Origin: Oscillospiraceae bacterium
GTDB taxonomy: Bacteria; Bacillota; Clostridia; Oscillospirales; Oscillospiraceae
Reading direction: 5' to 3'
DNA length: 64,000 bases
Assembly: GCA_020025595.1 (NCBI GenBank)
Contig: JAHHRV010000004.1
Location: forward strand, 1 to 64,000
The notes under the pieces were generated by a model. It was given only the letters and a program-made list of their open reading frames with translations. It searched no databases and was not told the origin of the DNA. A program made the translations under genes and the position numbers. Below are positions 27,199-35,238 of the stretch, piece by piece (positions within the stretch are counted from its first letter, which is position 1; each line of letters starts with the position of its first letter).

Positions 27199-29072
27199 CC
27201 TCGTATCTGGCAGGCAGCTGTGATGTAGCTGTCATCGGCGCAGGACACGCCGGAATCGAGGCGGCTCTGGCCACCGCGCGGCTGGGTCTGCACACGATTC
27301 TGTTTACCATTAATCTGGATGCCGTGGGCAATCTGCCCTGCAATCCCGCCATCGGCGGCACCGGCAAGGGCCACCTGGTCCGGGAGCTGGATGCGCTGGG
27401 CGGTCAGATGGGCATTGCCGCAGACCACTGCTGTATCCAGTACCGGATGCTGAACCGGGGCAAAGGCCCTGCGGTTCACTCTCTGCGTGCCCAGGCAGAC
27501 CGCCGGGCATATCAGAACTACATGAAGCACACGCTGGAACAGACGCAGAATCTGGAGCTGAAGCAGGCCATGATCACTGCCGTCACCACCAACGAAAACG
27601 GTGTCACCGGTGTGGATACCATGCTGGGCGCTCATTACGACGCAAAATCCGTCATCATCGCCACGGGAACCTATCTGGACGCCACCGTCATCACCGGCGA
27701 GAGCGTCTACTCCTCCGGCCCCGACGGTATGCACGCAAGCGTGGGCCTTGCCGACAATCTGAGAAGTCTGGGCCTGCCCCTTCGCCGGTTCAAGACCGGC
27801 ACTCCTCCCAGAATCAACCGCCGCAGCGTGGATTTTTCCAAAATGGAGCTGCAGCCCGGTGATGACCAGATCGAGTCCTTTTCCTTCCGCACCGAGCATC
27901 TGCCCGAAAACCGGGCGGTGTGCTATCTGACCTATACCAACGAAGAAACCCACCGGATCATCCGGGAGAACTTCCACCGCAGTCCCATGTTTGACGGCAC
28001 CATCTCCGGTGTCGGCCCCCGGTACTGCCCCAGCATCGAAACCAAGGTGGAGCGCTTCGCCGACAAGCCCCGCCACCAGCTGTTCATTGAGCCCTGTGGC
28101 CTGGACACCGAGGAGCTCTACATTCAGGGCTTTTCCTCCAGCCTTCCCGAAGATGTGCAGCTTGCCATGATGCGCACCGTCCCCGGCCTGGAGCACGCTG
28201 AAATGATGCGCCCGGCCTACGCCATCGAATACGAGTGCATCGACCCCACCGAGCTGCTGCCCACTCTGGAAACCAAGCGAATTCCCCGGCTCTACGGTGC
28301 CGGTCAGTTCAACGGAACCTCCGGCTATGAAGAGGCCGCCGTACAGGGTCTGGTGGCCGGAATCAACGCCGCTCTGAAGCTGCAGGGAAGAGAGCCGATG
28401 ATCCTCACACGGGACACCAGCTATATTGGTATCCTGATCGACGATCTGGTGACCAAAGGCACCAACGAGCCCTACCGCATCATGACCAGCCGGTCTGAAT
28501 ATCGGCTGCTGCACCGTCAGGACAACGCCGACCAGCGCCTGACCGCCATCGGTCACAAGGTAGGTCTTGTCAGCGACGAACGGCTCGCTCAGGTGGAAGC
28601 CAAGTACGAGGCCGTCCGCAGAGAATGCAGCCGTCTGGAAAGCAACGGTGTCCCCGCCAGCGATGCGCTGAACGAAATGCTGGCACGCCGGGAGTCCACT
28701 CCCGTGACCACCTCTGCCCGTCTGGCAGATCTGCTCCGCCGTCCCCAGGTGACCTATGAAGACCTGCTTCCCTTCGACGAAAGCCGTCCGGAACTTCCTT
28801 CTGAGGTGACCGCCGAGGTGGAGATTCAGGTAAAATACGCAGGCTACCTTGCCCGTCAGGAAAAGCAGGTCAGCCAGTTCAAGCAGGCCGAAGCAAAGGC
28901 TCTGCCCGTGGATATCGACTATGAATCCATTGCCGGTCTGCGCATTGAAGCCCGGCAGAAGCTTTCCCAGATCCGCCCCATGTCCGTGGGTCAGGCCAGC
29001 CGAATCTCCGGTGTCAGCCCCGCTGACATCGCCGTGCTGCTGATTTATCTGGAACAGCAGAAGCAATCTTAA
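27195..29072 (+). CDS. mnmG: tRNA uridine-5-carboxymethylaminomethyl modification enzyme MnmG (GidA)
   Basis: A 625-residue FAD protein: N-terminal GAGHAG (15-20), [21 protein letters not shown], and the C-terminal helical domain with the [14 protein letters not shown] end. With MnmE it modifies wobble U34. The classical mnmE-mnmG-rsmG cluster is broken here; mnmG instead follows trmB. The large minus-strand frame over it is a shadow of codon bias. Confidence 0.95.
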   Translation: MTSYLAGSCDVAVIGAGHAGIEAALATARLGLHTILFTINLDAVGNLPCNPAIGGTGKGHLVRELDALGGQMGIAADHCCIQYRMLNRGKGPAVHSLRAQADRRAYQNYMKHTLEQTQNLELKQAMITAVTTNENGVTGVDTMLGAHYDAKSVIIATGTYLDATVITGESVYSSGPDGMHASVGLADNLRSLGLPLRRFKTGTPPRINRRSVDFSKMELQPGDDQIESFSFRTEHLPENRAVCYLTYTNEETHRIIRENFHRSPMFDGTISGVGPRYCPSIETKVERFADKPRHQLFIEPCGLDTEELYIQGFSSSLPEDVQLAMMRTVPGLEHAEMMRPAYAIEYECIDPTELLPTLETKRIPRLYGAGQFNGTSGYEEAAVQGLVAGINAALKLQGREPMILTRDTSYIGILIDDLVTKGTNEPYRIMTSRSEYRLLHRQDNADQRLTAIGHKVGLVSDERLAQVEAKYEAVRRECSRLESNGVPASDALNEMLARRESTPVTTSARLADLLRRPQVTYEDLLPFDESRPELPSEVTAEVEIQVKYAGYLARQEKQVSQFKQAEAKALPVDIDYESIAGLRIEARQKLSQIRPMSVGQASRISGVSPADIAVLLIYLEQQKQS

Positions 29073-29080
29073 ATGCACAT

Positions 29081-29119
29081 AATCGCCTCCGACGCATAGG
29101 ATAGTCGGAGGCGATTTTT
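29081..29119 (+). terminator. mnmG terminator whose 3' arm contains the SD of the next gene
   Basis: Perfect 13-bp stem AATCGCCTCCGAC (29081-29093) / GTCGGAGGCGATT (29104-29116) followed by Ts. GGAGG at 29107-29111, 8 nt before ATG 29120, lies within the 3' arm, so termination and SD masking use the same structure. Confidence 0.8.
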
Positions 29120-30037
29120 ATGGCAATTGTACCCACCGATGTTCCCATGACCGCCGAGCTGTATGTAAAAACCGTGGAGCAGCTGGCAAAAGAATACCCC
29201 TTCATCCGCACGGAGCTGCTGGCGACAACCGCATTCGGCCGTCCCATCTACGCCATGGCCATCGGCACCGGAAAACGCAAGGTCATCTATTCTGCGACCC
29301 ACCATGCAAACGAATGGATCACCACCCCGGTGCTGCTGAAATTTGCCGAGGAGTACGCTGAGGCCATCCGCTCTGACGGAACCATTTTCCAGCAGCCTGC
29401 CCGTCTGCTGTCCGGGGACACCACCATTTATATCGTACCAATGGTAGATCCAGACGGCGTAGATCTGGTCACAGGCGTTCTGCAGCCCGGGGATGACCAA
29501 TACGAACGGGCACTGCTCTTTGCAAAGAAGTATCCCAACATACCGTTCCCCAGTGGCTGGAAAGCCAATCTCAACGGGGTGGATCTGAACCTGAACTATC
29601 CAGCAGGATGGCTCATGGCGCGGGAAATCAAATTCCGTCAGGGCTACACCAGCCCTGCGCCCAGAGATTATGTGGGCAGAGCCCCCCTGACCCAGATCGA
29701 AACCCAGGCACTGTACGACTATACCCAGCGCATTTCCCCGGATCTGGTGCTGGCATTCCACACCCAGGGTCAGGTCATCTACTACAAATACGGCGGTATC
29801 GATGTGCCCGGCGCAGAGGAACTTGCCAAGCGTTTTGCCGATGTCAGCGGCTATACGCTGGAGGATACCCCTTACAATTCCTCCTTCGCAGGCTACAAAG
29901 ACTGGTTCATTCAGGAGTTCCGCCGCCCCGGCTACACCATCGAAGTGGGCTCCGGCACCAATCCCCTGCCCCTTTCCCAGTTTGATGAGATTTACAAAGA
30001 TAATCTGGGGATTCTGGTCACTGCTGCCACCGGTTAA
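29120..30037 (+). CDS. M14-family metallocarboxypeptidase
   Basis: A 305-residue zinc peptidase. Zinc ligands are H62 and E65 in THHANEW (HxxE) and the His in LAFHTQG near 214; the catalytic Glu is in YTIEVGSG near 275. The set matches gamma-D-glutamyl-meso-diaminopimelate peptidase-like M14 enzymes that trim peptidoglycan peptides. There is no signal peptide, so a cytosolic cell-wall-peptide recycling role is plausible given the Mur and DAP genes in the window. The only SD is buried in the preceding hairpin. Confidence 0.85.
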   Translation: MAIVPTDVPMTAELYVKTVEQLAKEYPFIRTELLATTAFGRPIYAMAIGTGKRKVIYSATHHANEWITTPVLLKFAEEYAEAIRSDGTIFQQPARLLSGDTTIYIVPMVDPDGVDLVTGVLQPGDDQYERALLFAKKYPNIPFPSGWKANLNGVDLNLNYPAGWLMAREIKFRQGYTSPAPRDYVGRAPLTQIETQALYDYTQRISPDLVLAFHTQGQVIYYKYGGIDVPGAEELAKRFADVSGYTLEDTPYNSSFAGYKDWFIQEFRRPGYTIEVGSGTNPLPLSQFDEIYKDNLGILVTAATG

Positions 30038-30043
30038 TGCACG

Positions 30044-30068
30044 GTTGCCCCTCCCACAGGAGGGGCAA
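30044..30068 (+). terminator. Hairpin after the M14 peptidase gene
   Basis: TTGCCCCTC / GAGGGGCAA stem with no T tract; a weak terminator or mRNA 3'-end stabiliser. Confidence 0.45.
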
Positions 30069-30074
30069 TGACTC

Positions 30075-30104
30075 TTGACATCGTCAGCGTCTTCATGATA
30101 GAAT
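30075..30104 (+). promoter_or_regulatory. Promoter of tRNA-Leu
   Basis: TTGACA (30075-30080), 18-bp spacer, TAGAAT (30099-30104), about 75 bp before the tRNA. Confidence 0.65.
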
Positions 30105-30179
30105 AATCAAACCGTGGATAAAGCGTTTCGCTCCACCTCGGGCTTCCTCCCCGTGTAAAAACAGAGGAAAACAGAATAT

Positions 30180-30263
30180 GCGGGCGTGGTGGAATTGGTA
30201 GACTCGGTGGATTTAGGTTCCTCTGCCTCCGGCGTGCAGGTTCGAGTCCTGTCGCCCGCACCA
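30180..30263 (+). tRNA. tRNA-Leu (UAG)
   Basis: Class II tRNA: acceptor GCGGGCG / CGCCCGC, encoded ACCA, anticodon loop TTTAGGT (anticodon TAG), short variable arm with GCC / GGC stem, T stem GCAGG / CCTGT. T-T mismatches fall in the D stem (GTG / CTC) and in the anticodon stem (GTGGA / TCCTC), so the gene may be slightly degenerate. Its 3' end is duplicated 258 bp downstream. Confidence 0.9.
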
Positions 30264-30360
30264 GTCGAGAGCCTCGACACGCATTTCGCGTATGGGGCTC
30301 TCCTTTTTATTTGCTGCTGAAGCATGCGTCGGCAGCGAATCCGTTATGAACATCCGCACC
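30242..30360 (+). repeat. Direct repeat copy 1: tRNA-Leu 3' end, terminator and flank
   Basis: A 119-bp unit beginning in the T loop of tRNA-Leu and running through its terminator. It matches 30500-30618 at a constant offset of 258 bp with about 11 mismatches (roughly 91% identity), none in the tRNA part. Confidence 0.92.
30267..30309 (+). terminator. tRNA-Leu terminator
   Basis: GAGAGCC / GGCTCTC stem closing a large loop, then CTTTTTA; duplicated in repeat copy 2. Confidence 0.75.
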
Positions 30361-30362
30361 CA

Positions 30363-30395
30363 AAGCAGGTACCCATGAGGGTGCCTGCTTTTTTA
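30363..30395 (+). terminator. Second terminator downstream of tRNA-Leu
   Basis: AAGCAGGtACCC / GGGTgCCTGCTT stem with T6. Confidence 0.8.
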
Positions 30396-30423
30396 TATAG
30401 GCAGGACTCGAACCGATCAAAAT

Positions 30424-30494
30424 GCAGCCGTCCGGGGGACGGCTGCCGGCTGCGTCTATCCGCAGCCGAACCACTATTTTCCCAGCGGGAAAAT
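30424..30494. repeat. Array of three perfect hairpins between the tRNA-Leu repeats
   Basis: H1 GCAGCCGTCC / GGACGGCTGC (30424-30446), H2 CGGCTGCG / CGCAGCCG (30447-30468), H3 ATTTTCCC / GGGAAAAT (30476-30494). H1 and H2 also share complementary GCAGCCG / CGGCTGC cores, allowing alternative pairing. Just before it, 30403-30413 is an inverted copy of the tRNA T-loop sequence. Confidence 0.8.
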
Positions 30495-30499
30495 GCAAA

Positions 30500-30618
30500 T
30501 CGAGTCCTGTCGCCCGCACCAGTCGAGAGCCTCGACGCGCAATTCGCGTACGGGGCTCTCCTTTTTATTTGCTGCTGAAGCACGCATCGGCAGGAGATCC
30601 GTTATGGACACCCACACC
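30500..30618 (+). repeat. Direct repeat copy 2: tRNA-Leu 3' fragment (not a full tRNA)
   Basis: Contains the last 22 nt of tRNA-Leu including CCA, then a copy of its terminator and flank. There is no acceptor 5' half or anticodon arm, so it is a remnant like those left at tRNA integration sites. Confidence 0.9.
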
Positions 30619-30981
30619 AAAAACGAGTAGTCTTAGCAGGCTGCCCGTTTTTAGGCATTATAATTTATGAAAAATGCTCCGAATCAGATTTTGAATGGAT
30701 TCGGAGCTTTGTTTATTACCTTCTCATTTCCCGATAAATCATTTCTACCCAAGCACTCATAATGGCTTTATACCTACTCAAACTTAATCTTCGGGATCTG
30801 CTCCATCTGATAAGAAGATATTTCTGAGTATTCAACAGCACAATCCGCAAATTGATTTTTGCTCTGTTATTCCCCAAATTTTGATATAAATCGAAAGATA
30901 ACGCCTTGAATCGCATTAGATTTCATGCTATAATTATCAAAATAATTTGAACTAAAATACAGTTCTAAAGAAAGGATTCGG
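30619..30981. other. AT-rich gene-free stretch before the XRE regulator
   Basis: A degenerate hairpin (30619-30654) corresponds in position to the second terminator of repeat copy 1. A better one, GCTCCGAATC / GATTCGGAGC (30677-30708) with TTTGTTT, follows. A 66-codon minus-strand frame (30716-30916) has no SD and is left uncalled. The remainder holds the XRE promoter. Confidence 0.5.
30906..30934 (+). promoter_or_regulatory. Promoter of the XRE regulator
   Basis: TTGAAT (30906-30911), 17-bp spacer, TATAAT (30929-30934). Confidence 0.75.
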
Positions 30982-31674
30982 ATGAGGATGGGCAACTTTT
31001 CATACGAAGTTCTCGGAGCTAAACTCCGTGCGATTCGCAAAGCAAAACACATTTCACTTAATGATGTGGCTCAGGCACTCAATAAAAGTGTTTCCACCGT
31101 TGCAAAATACGAAACCGGAGAAATCAATATCGATTTGGAATCTCTGCTCCTCATCTGCGAATATTTTCAAATCAACAGCGCAGATTTACTCCCCAATACC
31201 AGTTTTGACAGCGCTGCCAAAGGACACCCGCGCTATAAAGACCAAATGGTTGACAGAGTATACATTTACTACTACCGGGCATATGACCGGTGGATTCACC
31301 GTTGTGTCATCGAAAATGATAACACAACCTTCAAATCTATCCTGTATTTCGATGTCAAAAGTGAGTTAGAACCCTATCAGTGCAACTATGTCTATGAGGG
31401 AACTGTCCACTATACAGATTCCCACACCTACTATGTGTTTTATAACATTACAAAACCTTTTGACATGATTACAATTAATTCCCCATCCCTGTCTCAGGGA
31501 TACGAATATCGAATTGGCCTGCTCAGTTCTATCACCGTATATTATCAGAACATGGCTGGTAAAATTCTGATTTCTGATACGCCTATCCAGGATCAGAGCC
31601 TGTTGATGGATAATTTGGTGGTTGATAAACAAACGCTTAAAGAATTGCGTCGCACCAATTTTTTCATCGTATAG
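30982..31674 (+). CDS. XRE-family transcriptional regulator with unassigned C-terminal domain
   Basis: A 230-residue protein. Residues 10-65 are a Cro/C1-type HTH (LGAKLRAIRKAKHISLNDVAQALNKS... in outline, with the STVAKYETGEI recognition region). Residues 85-230 form a Tyr/Phe-rich, mostly beta domain I do not recognise. Codon use is clearly more AT-rich than in the surrounding housekeeping genes, and it sits beside the tRNA-Leu repeat, both signs of recent acquisition. SD AAAGGA is 5 nt before ATG 30982 (a second ATG is at 30988). Targets unknown. Confidence 0.8.
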   Translation: MRMGNFSYEVLGAKLRAIRKAKHISLNDVAQALNKSVSTVAKYETGEINIDLESLLLICEYFQINSADLLPNTSFDSAAKGHPRYKDQMVDRVYIYYYRAYDRWIHRCVIENDNTTFKSILYFDVKSELEPYQCNYVYEGTVHYTDSHTYYVFYNITKPFDMITINSPSLSQGYEYRIGLLSSITVYYQNMAGKILISDTPIQDQSLLMDNLVVDKQTLKELRRTNFFIV

Positions 31675-31710
31675 ATTATCACACAGGTGCGGTCTCCGCA
31701 AAATGTGTCA

Positions 31711-31750
31711 AAAAGCTCCCAACCGGAAACTTCCGTTGGGAGCTTTTTCT
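31711..31750 (+). terminator. Terminator after the XRE regulator
   Basis: AAAAGCTCCCAAC / GTTGGGAGCTTTTT-type stem with an 11-nt loop. Confidence 0.88.
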
Positions 31751-31821
31751 ATTTCGGTATGATCCGTTCCATTGCAGACACTTCCAAAAAACGCAGATTT
31801 TAATGGATCCTGCCCAGCCTT

Positions 31822-31866
31822 AAAAAGCATCCCCTGGTAAACTTGCGTACCAGGGGATGCTTCTTT
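31822..31866 (-). terminator. Terminator for the DUF5058-type membrane gene pair
   Basis: GCATCCCCTGGTA / TACCAGGGGATGC stem with A/T runs either side; on the minus strand it follows the stop at 31904. Confidence 0.88.
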
Positions 31867-31903
31867 TGACAATTACAGAGCTATATTCGATATTCAGGAT
31901 ATA

Positions 31904-32608
31904 TTACTTTGTCTCTTCGCCTTCCTTAGCAGGCTTGTAGGTCAGGCGGGAATAGAGCATTGTGCCAAAGATCGGTACCAGGATGTTCACCACAAAAGGA
32001 TCGATCGGCAGCCAATTGAACAGCCCATTGTTGTACATTACCATACATACTACACCCAGAGCCATAGCAACCACGCCGGTCTTCCAATCATCAATGGCAA
32101 ACTGTGCAAACACTGCGCCAAACAGTGCAGGCAGAAGATAATTGAGTGCATCCTTAACGCCATCAGGCAGCACATTGATGAGTGCTACGCCCACAAGAAC
32201 GCCGATGATCAAAAATACAATGTTCACGAAAATGGAAGCACCTACACCAATTGTAGAGATGATAGAACCTTCTTCGGTGCCCACCTGGGTATCCGTAGCC
32301 TTGAGGGCTGCAGCTGCACAGGGCATACGAAGATTGCTGTTATTACCGGAAAGGAACGCCATATAAGATCCCGGAATACCTAGCACCGGGAAGAAAGACA
32401 CAGGCTCAATGACCCACCACACAGCGTTTACAGACAGCTGTGCAACGATGGCAACCATAAACGGGCCCTTTGCAGGGACAATTCCATAAAGAAATGTAAC
32501 CACGAGTGCGGGGGCAAACACCAAAATACAGCCTAAGAAATTGGTAATCTTACCCCATTTGATAATACCAGGCAGAAATTCTTCCTTGTAGATTTTTTTC
32601 GTATCCAT
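31904..32608 (-). CDS. Integral membrane protein, partner of a DUF5058 protein
   Basis: A 234-residue membrane protein with about six helices; short motifs include PGSYMAFLSGNNSNLRMPCAA near residue 83 (listed in outline) and a C-terminal polar tail rich in Lys and Glu. I do not recognise the family. It lies 17 bp downstream of the DUF5058 gene, is similar in size and is co-transcribed, so the two probably form a two-component membrane transporter. ATG 32608 is chosen because AGGATT lies upstream and it gives a sensible N-terminus. Confidence 0.7.
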   Translation of the reverse strand: MDTKKIYKEEFLPGIIKWGKITNFLGCILVFAPALVVTFLYGIVPAKGPFMVAIVAQLSVNAVWWVIEPVSFFPVLGIPGSYMAFLSGNNSNLRMPCAAAALKATDTQVGTEEGSIISTIGVGASIFVNIVFLIIGVLVGVALINVLPDGVKDALNYLLPALFGAVFAQFAIDDWKTGVVAMALGVVCMVMYNNGLFNWLPIDPFVVNILVPIFGTMLYSRLTYKPAKEGEETK

Positions 32609-32625
32609 AATCAAAATCCTCCCTG

Positions 32626-33324
32626 TTACAGAATTGCTGCAATGATAACGCCGCCGATCATCGCAAAAGTCAGACCCCATTCATTGAGCCAACGCTTATG
32701 GAATTTGCGATAAAGCATCGTAACAGCGACCATAATACCTGCACCTACCAACAGTGCAACCGTGTTTTTATCCAGGCTTACAACATAGCTGGAATTGAGG
32801 TAGCCATAGGCACCGAGCATTGCAGCACTGGAAATGACAGGCACCATTCCTGCTGCAGAACCAGCAATTTTAGAAGTCAGCTTATCCATCTTGTCTGTAA
32901 ACAGACCGGAAACCAGAGGCCAGCCCACACAGCCGATCGCCATGCCCCACAAAGCCACACAAAATACCTCTGCAGGTACATCTGCTGCTGTAGCACTCAC
33001 GCCGTAAGCGTCCGCTGCAAACTCAACTGCCAGCAGCTCATATGCCACATTACCCACATAGGACAGCCGGAGCATTGCAGTAGGGCCACCCACCACAATC
33101 AGCAAAGAAACCATGCCGATAACAATGACCACAGACGGGCCGATTGCGGAAATAGCTCCGGTAGTAAAAGCTGTCTTCAAGCGCTCCTCTGAGATTCCGA
33201 TTTTCTTACCGGTGGTAAAGCACTTCTTCAGGAAAACGACCGTTTGAAGAAGAACGATACCAACCGCCACAATGGTGATGAGCCATAGTGCCGGACTGTT
33301 TGCGATATGTGCATATCCTTGCAT
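32626..33324 (-). CDS. DUF5058 family membrane protein (putative transporter subunit)
   Basis: A 232-residue protein of about six helices beginning MQGYAHIANSPALWL, with GPSVVIVIGM and LRLSYVGNVAYEL segments I associate with DUF5058. Function unproven; members occur beside a second membrane protein and amidohydrolases, as here (M20 enzyme at 35.2 kb). ATG 33324 has GGAGGG 7 nt upstream; a longer frame to 33435 has no SD. Confidence 0.75.
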   Translation of the reverse strand: MQGYAHIANSPALWLITIVAVGIVLLQTVVFLKKCFTTGKKIGISEERLKTAFTTGAISAIGPSVVIVIGMVSLLIVVGGPTAMLRLSYVGNVAYELLAVEFAADAYGVSATAADVPAEVFCVALWGMAIGCVGWPLVSGLFTDKMDKLTSKIAGSAAGMVPVISSAAMLGAYGYLNSSYVVSLDKNTVALLVGAGIMVAVTMLYRKFHKRWLNEWGLTFAMIGGVIIAAIL

Positions 33325-33659
33325 AAAAATCCCTCCATTAAAAAAGTAGTGCTCTGAAAATTGCCCTTGTATCTTCTGGCAGTTTTCATTATAGAGCCTA
33401 ATTCTCGCAAAAGAAATATGAAATAATTTGTTCAAAATCGAAAATCATCTGCGTTTATTCTCGTTTTACGAGAATAAACGCAGGTTAAAGCGGGTACCGG
33501 ATTTCTTTTACTACATTCTGTCTAAAACATCGCACCATTTGTCAGGTTTAATAGAAATAGCGCATTTTAACGGTCTTGAAGTGTTGACTTTGCACAAAAC
33601 ATATGATAAACCTAGAACTGCAAGACAACACTCGCAAATTTTATACAGAGGTATATACA
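33325..33659. other. Divergent intergenic region with a long inverted repeat
   Basis: AT-rich spacer between the DUF5058 gene and yitT-like gene. A minus-strand TATAAT lies near 33393-33398. The main feature is the perfect inverted repeat at 33449-33483. A TTGACT near 33584 may serve the plus-strand gene, but its -10 is unclear. Confidence 0.6.
33449..33483. promoter_or_regulatory. Perfect 35-bp inverted repeat (operator or hairpin)
   Basis: 16-bp arms CTGCGTTTATTCTCGT and ACGAGAATAAACGCAG around TTT. No T tract follows on either strand. A half-site ATTCTCGC recurs at about 33403-33410, beside the minus-strand -10 box. Confidence 0.75.
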
Positions 33660-34541
33660 ATGTTACGACATAAGGCAAGACCCATTTTCTTTATCATTCT
33701 TTCCAATCTGCTGTATGCACTGAGTTTCACACTCTTCTATATCGATAATCAGATCGCGGCTGGCGGCTTTGGCGGCGTAGCCACTGCCCTTTCCTATGTG
33801 ATCCCCATCACCCCCGGTCTGCTCACCTTTCTCATGACACTTCCTTTTCTTATCTGGGGTGGATTTCAGAAAGGATGGCTGTTCTCTCTGAGCACATTCC
33901 TTTCGAGTATTCTCTTCTCCATTTTTGAAGATGCGCTGCTTTGGCTTCCTACCTTAACAGATAATCCGCTTCTGGCTGCAATTTTCGGCGGTGTGCTCTA
34001 CGGTCTGGGTACCGTGTGTATGCTGAAAGCAGGAGTTTCCGCAGGCGGCACCGATCTGGTCGCACAGCTGATTCGCCACCATTTCCCCTATATCAGCCAC
34101 GGCACTTTAATCATGATTTTCAACATCATCTGTGTTGCCATCGCCATTGCTACCTTCCGCAATCTGGAAACAGCGTTTTATTCCATCATTGCCATCTATG
34201 TAGCAGCAACCTCCGCAGACCATTTCACTCGCGGTCAGGAAAAGGTATTTGTAAGCTATGTCATTACCAAAAATGCTCCCGAGCCAATTGCTCAAGAGGT
34301 TGAGCAGCGTCTCCATCGAGGCGTCACCCTCCAGCAGGGTCTGGGAATGTATCATCGGGAATCTCAAAATATTCTCATGATTGTTGTTAAACCTTCGGAA
34401 CTGTATCGTCTGCGTGAAATCGTTGACAGCATCGATCCCAGTGCTTTTGTCGTATTTTCGCTGGGAAGCGGCGTATTCGGAGGCGGTTTCCAGGGGCCCA
34501 AGGGCCGTTATCCGGAGCAGTGTCAGCTGGATAACGCATAA
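33660..34541 (+). CDS. YitT family membrane protein
   Basis: A 293-residue protein: five or six N-terminal helices (DUF161, with GGFGGVATALSY and KAGVSAGGTDLVAQ) and a cytosolic DUF2179 domain at the C-terminus (IVDSIDPSAFVVF). Function unknown; widespread in Firmicutes. ATG 33660 is favoured over 33603 because a weak SD (AGAGGT) lies upstream and it begins directly before the first helix. It is followed by the YcxB-like gene, with SD AGGAGGTG. Confidence 0.85.
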   Translation: MLRHKARPIFFIILSNLLYALSFTLFYIDNQIAAGGFGGVATALSYVIPITPGLLTFLMTLPFLIWGGFQKGWLFSLSTFLSSILFSIFEDALLWLPTLTDNPLLAAIFGGVLYGLGTVCMLKAGVSAGGTDLVAQLIRHHFPYISHGTLIMIFNIICVAIAIATFRNLETAFYSIIAIYVAATSADHFTRGQEKVFVSYVITKNAPEPIAQEVEQRLHRGVTLQQGLGMYHRESQNILMIVVKPSELYRLREIVDSIDPSAFVVFSLGSGVFGGGFQGPKGRYPEQCQLDNA

Positions 34542-34558
34542 CAGGAGGTGCAATATCT

Positions 34559-35071
34559 GTGTTTGAAACAAAGGGTTCGATCACCGAAAGTGCTTTGCAG
34601 GATATTTTCAAAAAGATGATGCCAAAATGGTATCAAATGATGCAGGCTGCTCCCATTATTCTGCTATTCTTACTGGCTGCGCAGGCAACCGCCACCCATC
34701 GACTGGTAAATGCCGGCGTATATCTGATTTTTGCCATGTTTTTTCTTACGCTGTCCCGCAGCAAAACCCGTAATGAGGCCCGGCGGATGATGAATCGGAT
34801 GCGCAAAATCACCGGCAAGGAACTGCCGGAATATCTTACCAGATTTGAAGATGATGCCGTCTACACCGAGGCCGTCGGAACCAAGGCCGCTGCAATCATA
34901 CCCTATAATTCCATTATTCGTCAAATTAACACCCAGCATTTCACCATTCTTTTCACCGCAAAAAACGAAAATATCTTTGTTTTCCGAGATCAGCTGGATT
35001 CTGAGCAACTGGAACAGCTCTCCCGGTTTTTGAAAGATAAGATTCCGGGGCTTGTTCAGAAAAACATCTGA
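34559..35071 (+). CDS. YcxB-like membrane protein
   Basis: A 170-residue protein with two helices (about 28-62) and a C-terminal PH-like domain ending with residues like NIFVFRDQLDSEQLEQLSRF in outline. This layout is that of YcxB-like proteins, whose role is unknown. Starts at GTG 34559, 8 nt after AGGAGGTG. It lies 17 bp after the YitT gene, so it is cotranscribed. Confidence 0.75.
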   Translation: MFETKGSITESALQDIFKKMMPKWYQMMQAAPIILLFLLAAQATATHRLVNAGVYLIFAMFFLTLSRSKTRNEARRMMNRMRKITGKELPEYLTRFEDDAVYTEAVGTKAAAIIPYNSIIRQINTQHFTILFTAKNENIFVFRDQLDSEQLEQLSRFLKDKIPGLVQKNI

Positions 35072-35159
35072 TCATGAGCCTGATTGTCTGTCGGCACGAG
35101 CACCTGCACAGGTCGTTTCCTGCCAGATACCGCTAACAGGCAATCCTGATTCCAACGTA

Positions 35160-35188
35160 TTGTATAGGATCGCATCCAGTGATATTTA
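35160..35188 (+). promoter_or_regulatory. Promoter of the M20 amidohydrolase gene
   Basis: TTGTAT (35160-35165), 17-bp spacer, TATTTA (35183-35188). Confidence 0.5.
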
Positions 35189-35238
35189 ATTGTGCGGATC
35201 CTTGCAAATATATAGTAACTCAAGGAGGTAAACATATT

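Noticed and set aside
27084..29078. 664-codon minus-strand frame over mnmG
   Set aside because: Same shadow type; mnmG is unmistakable.
30500..30618. Second tRNA-Leu gene
   Set aside because: Only the last 22 nt of the tRNA are present; no anticodon or D arm.
30716..30916. 66-codon minus-strand frame divergent from the XRE gene
   Set aside because: No SD or promoter and no recognisable features; an antitoxin/toxin partner was considered but not supported.
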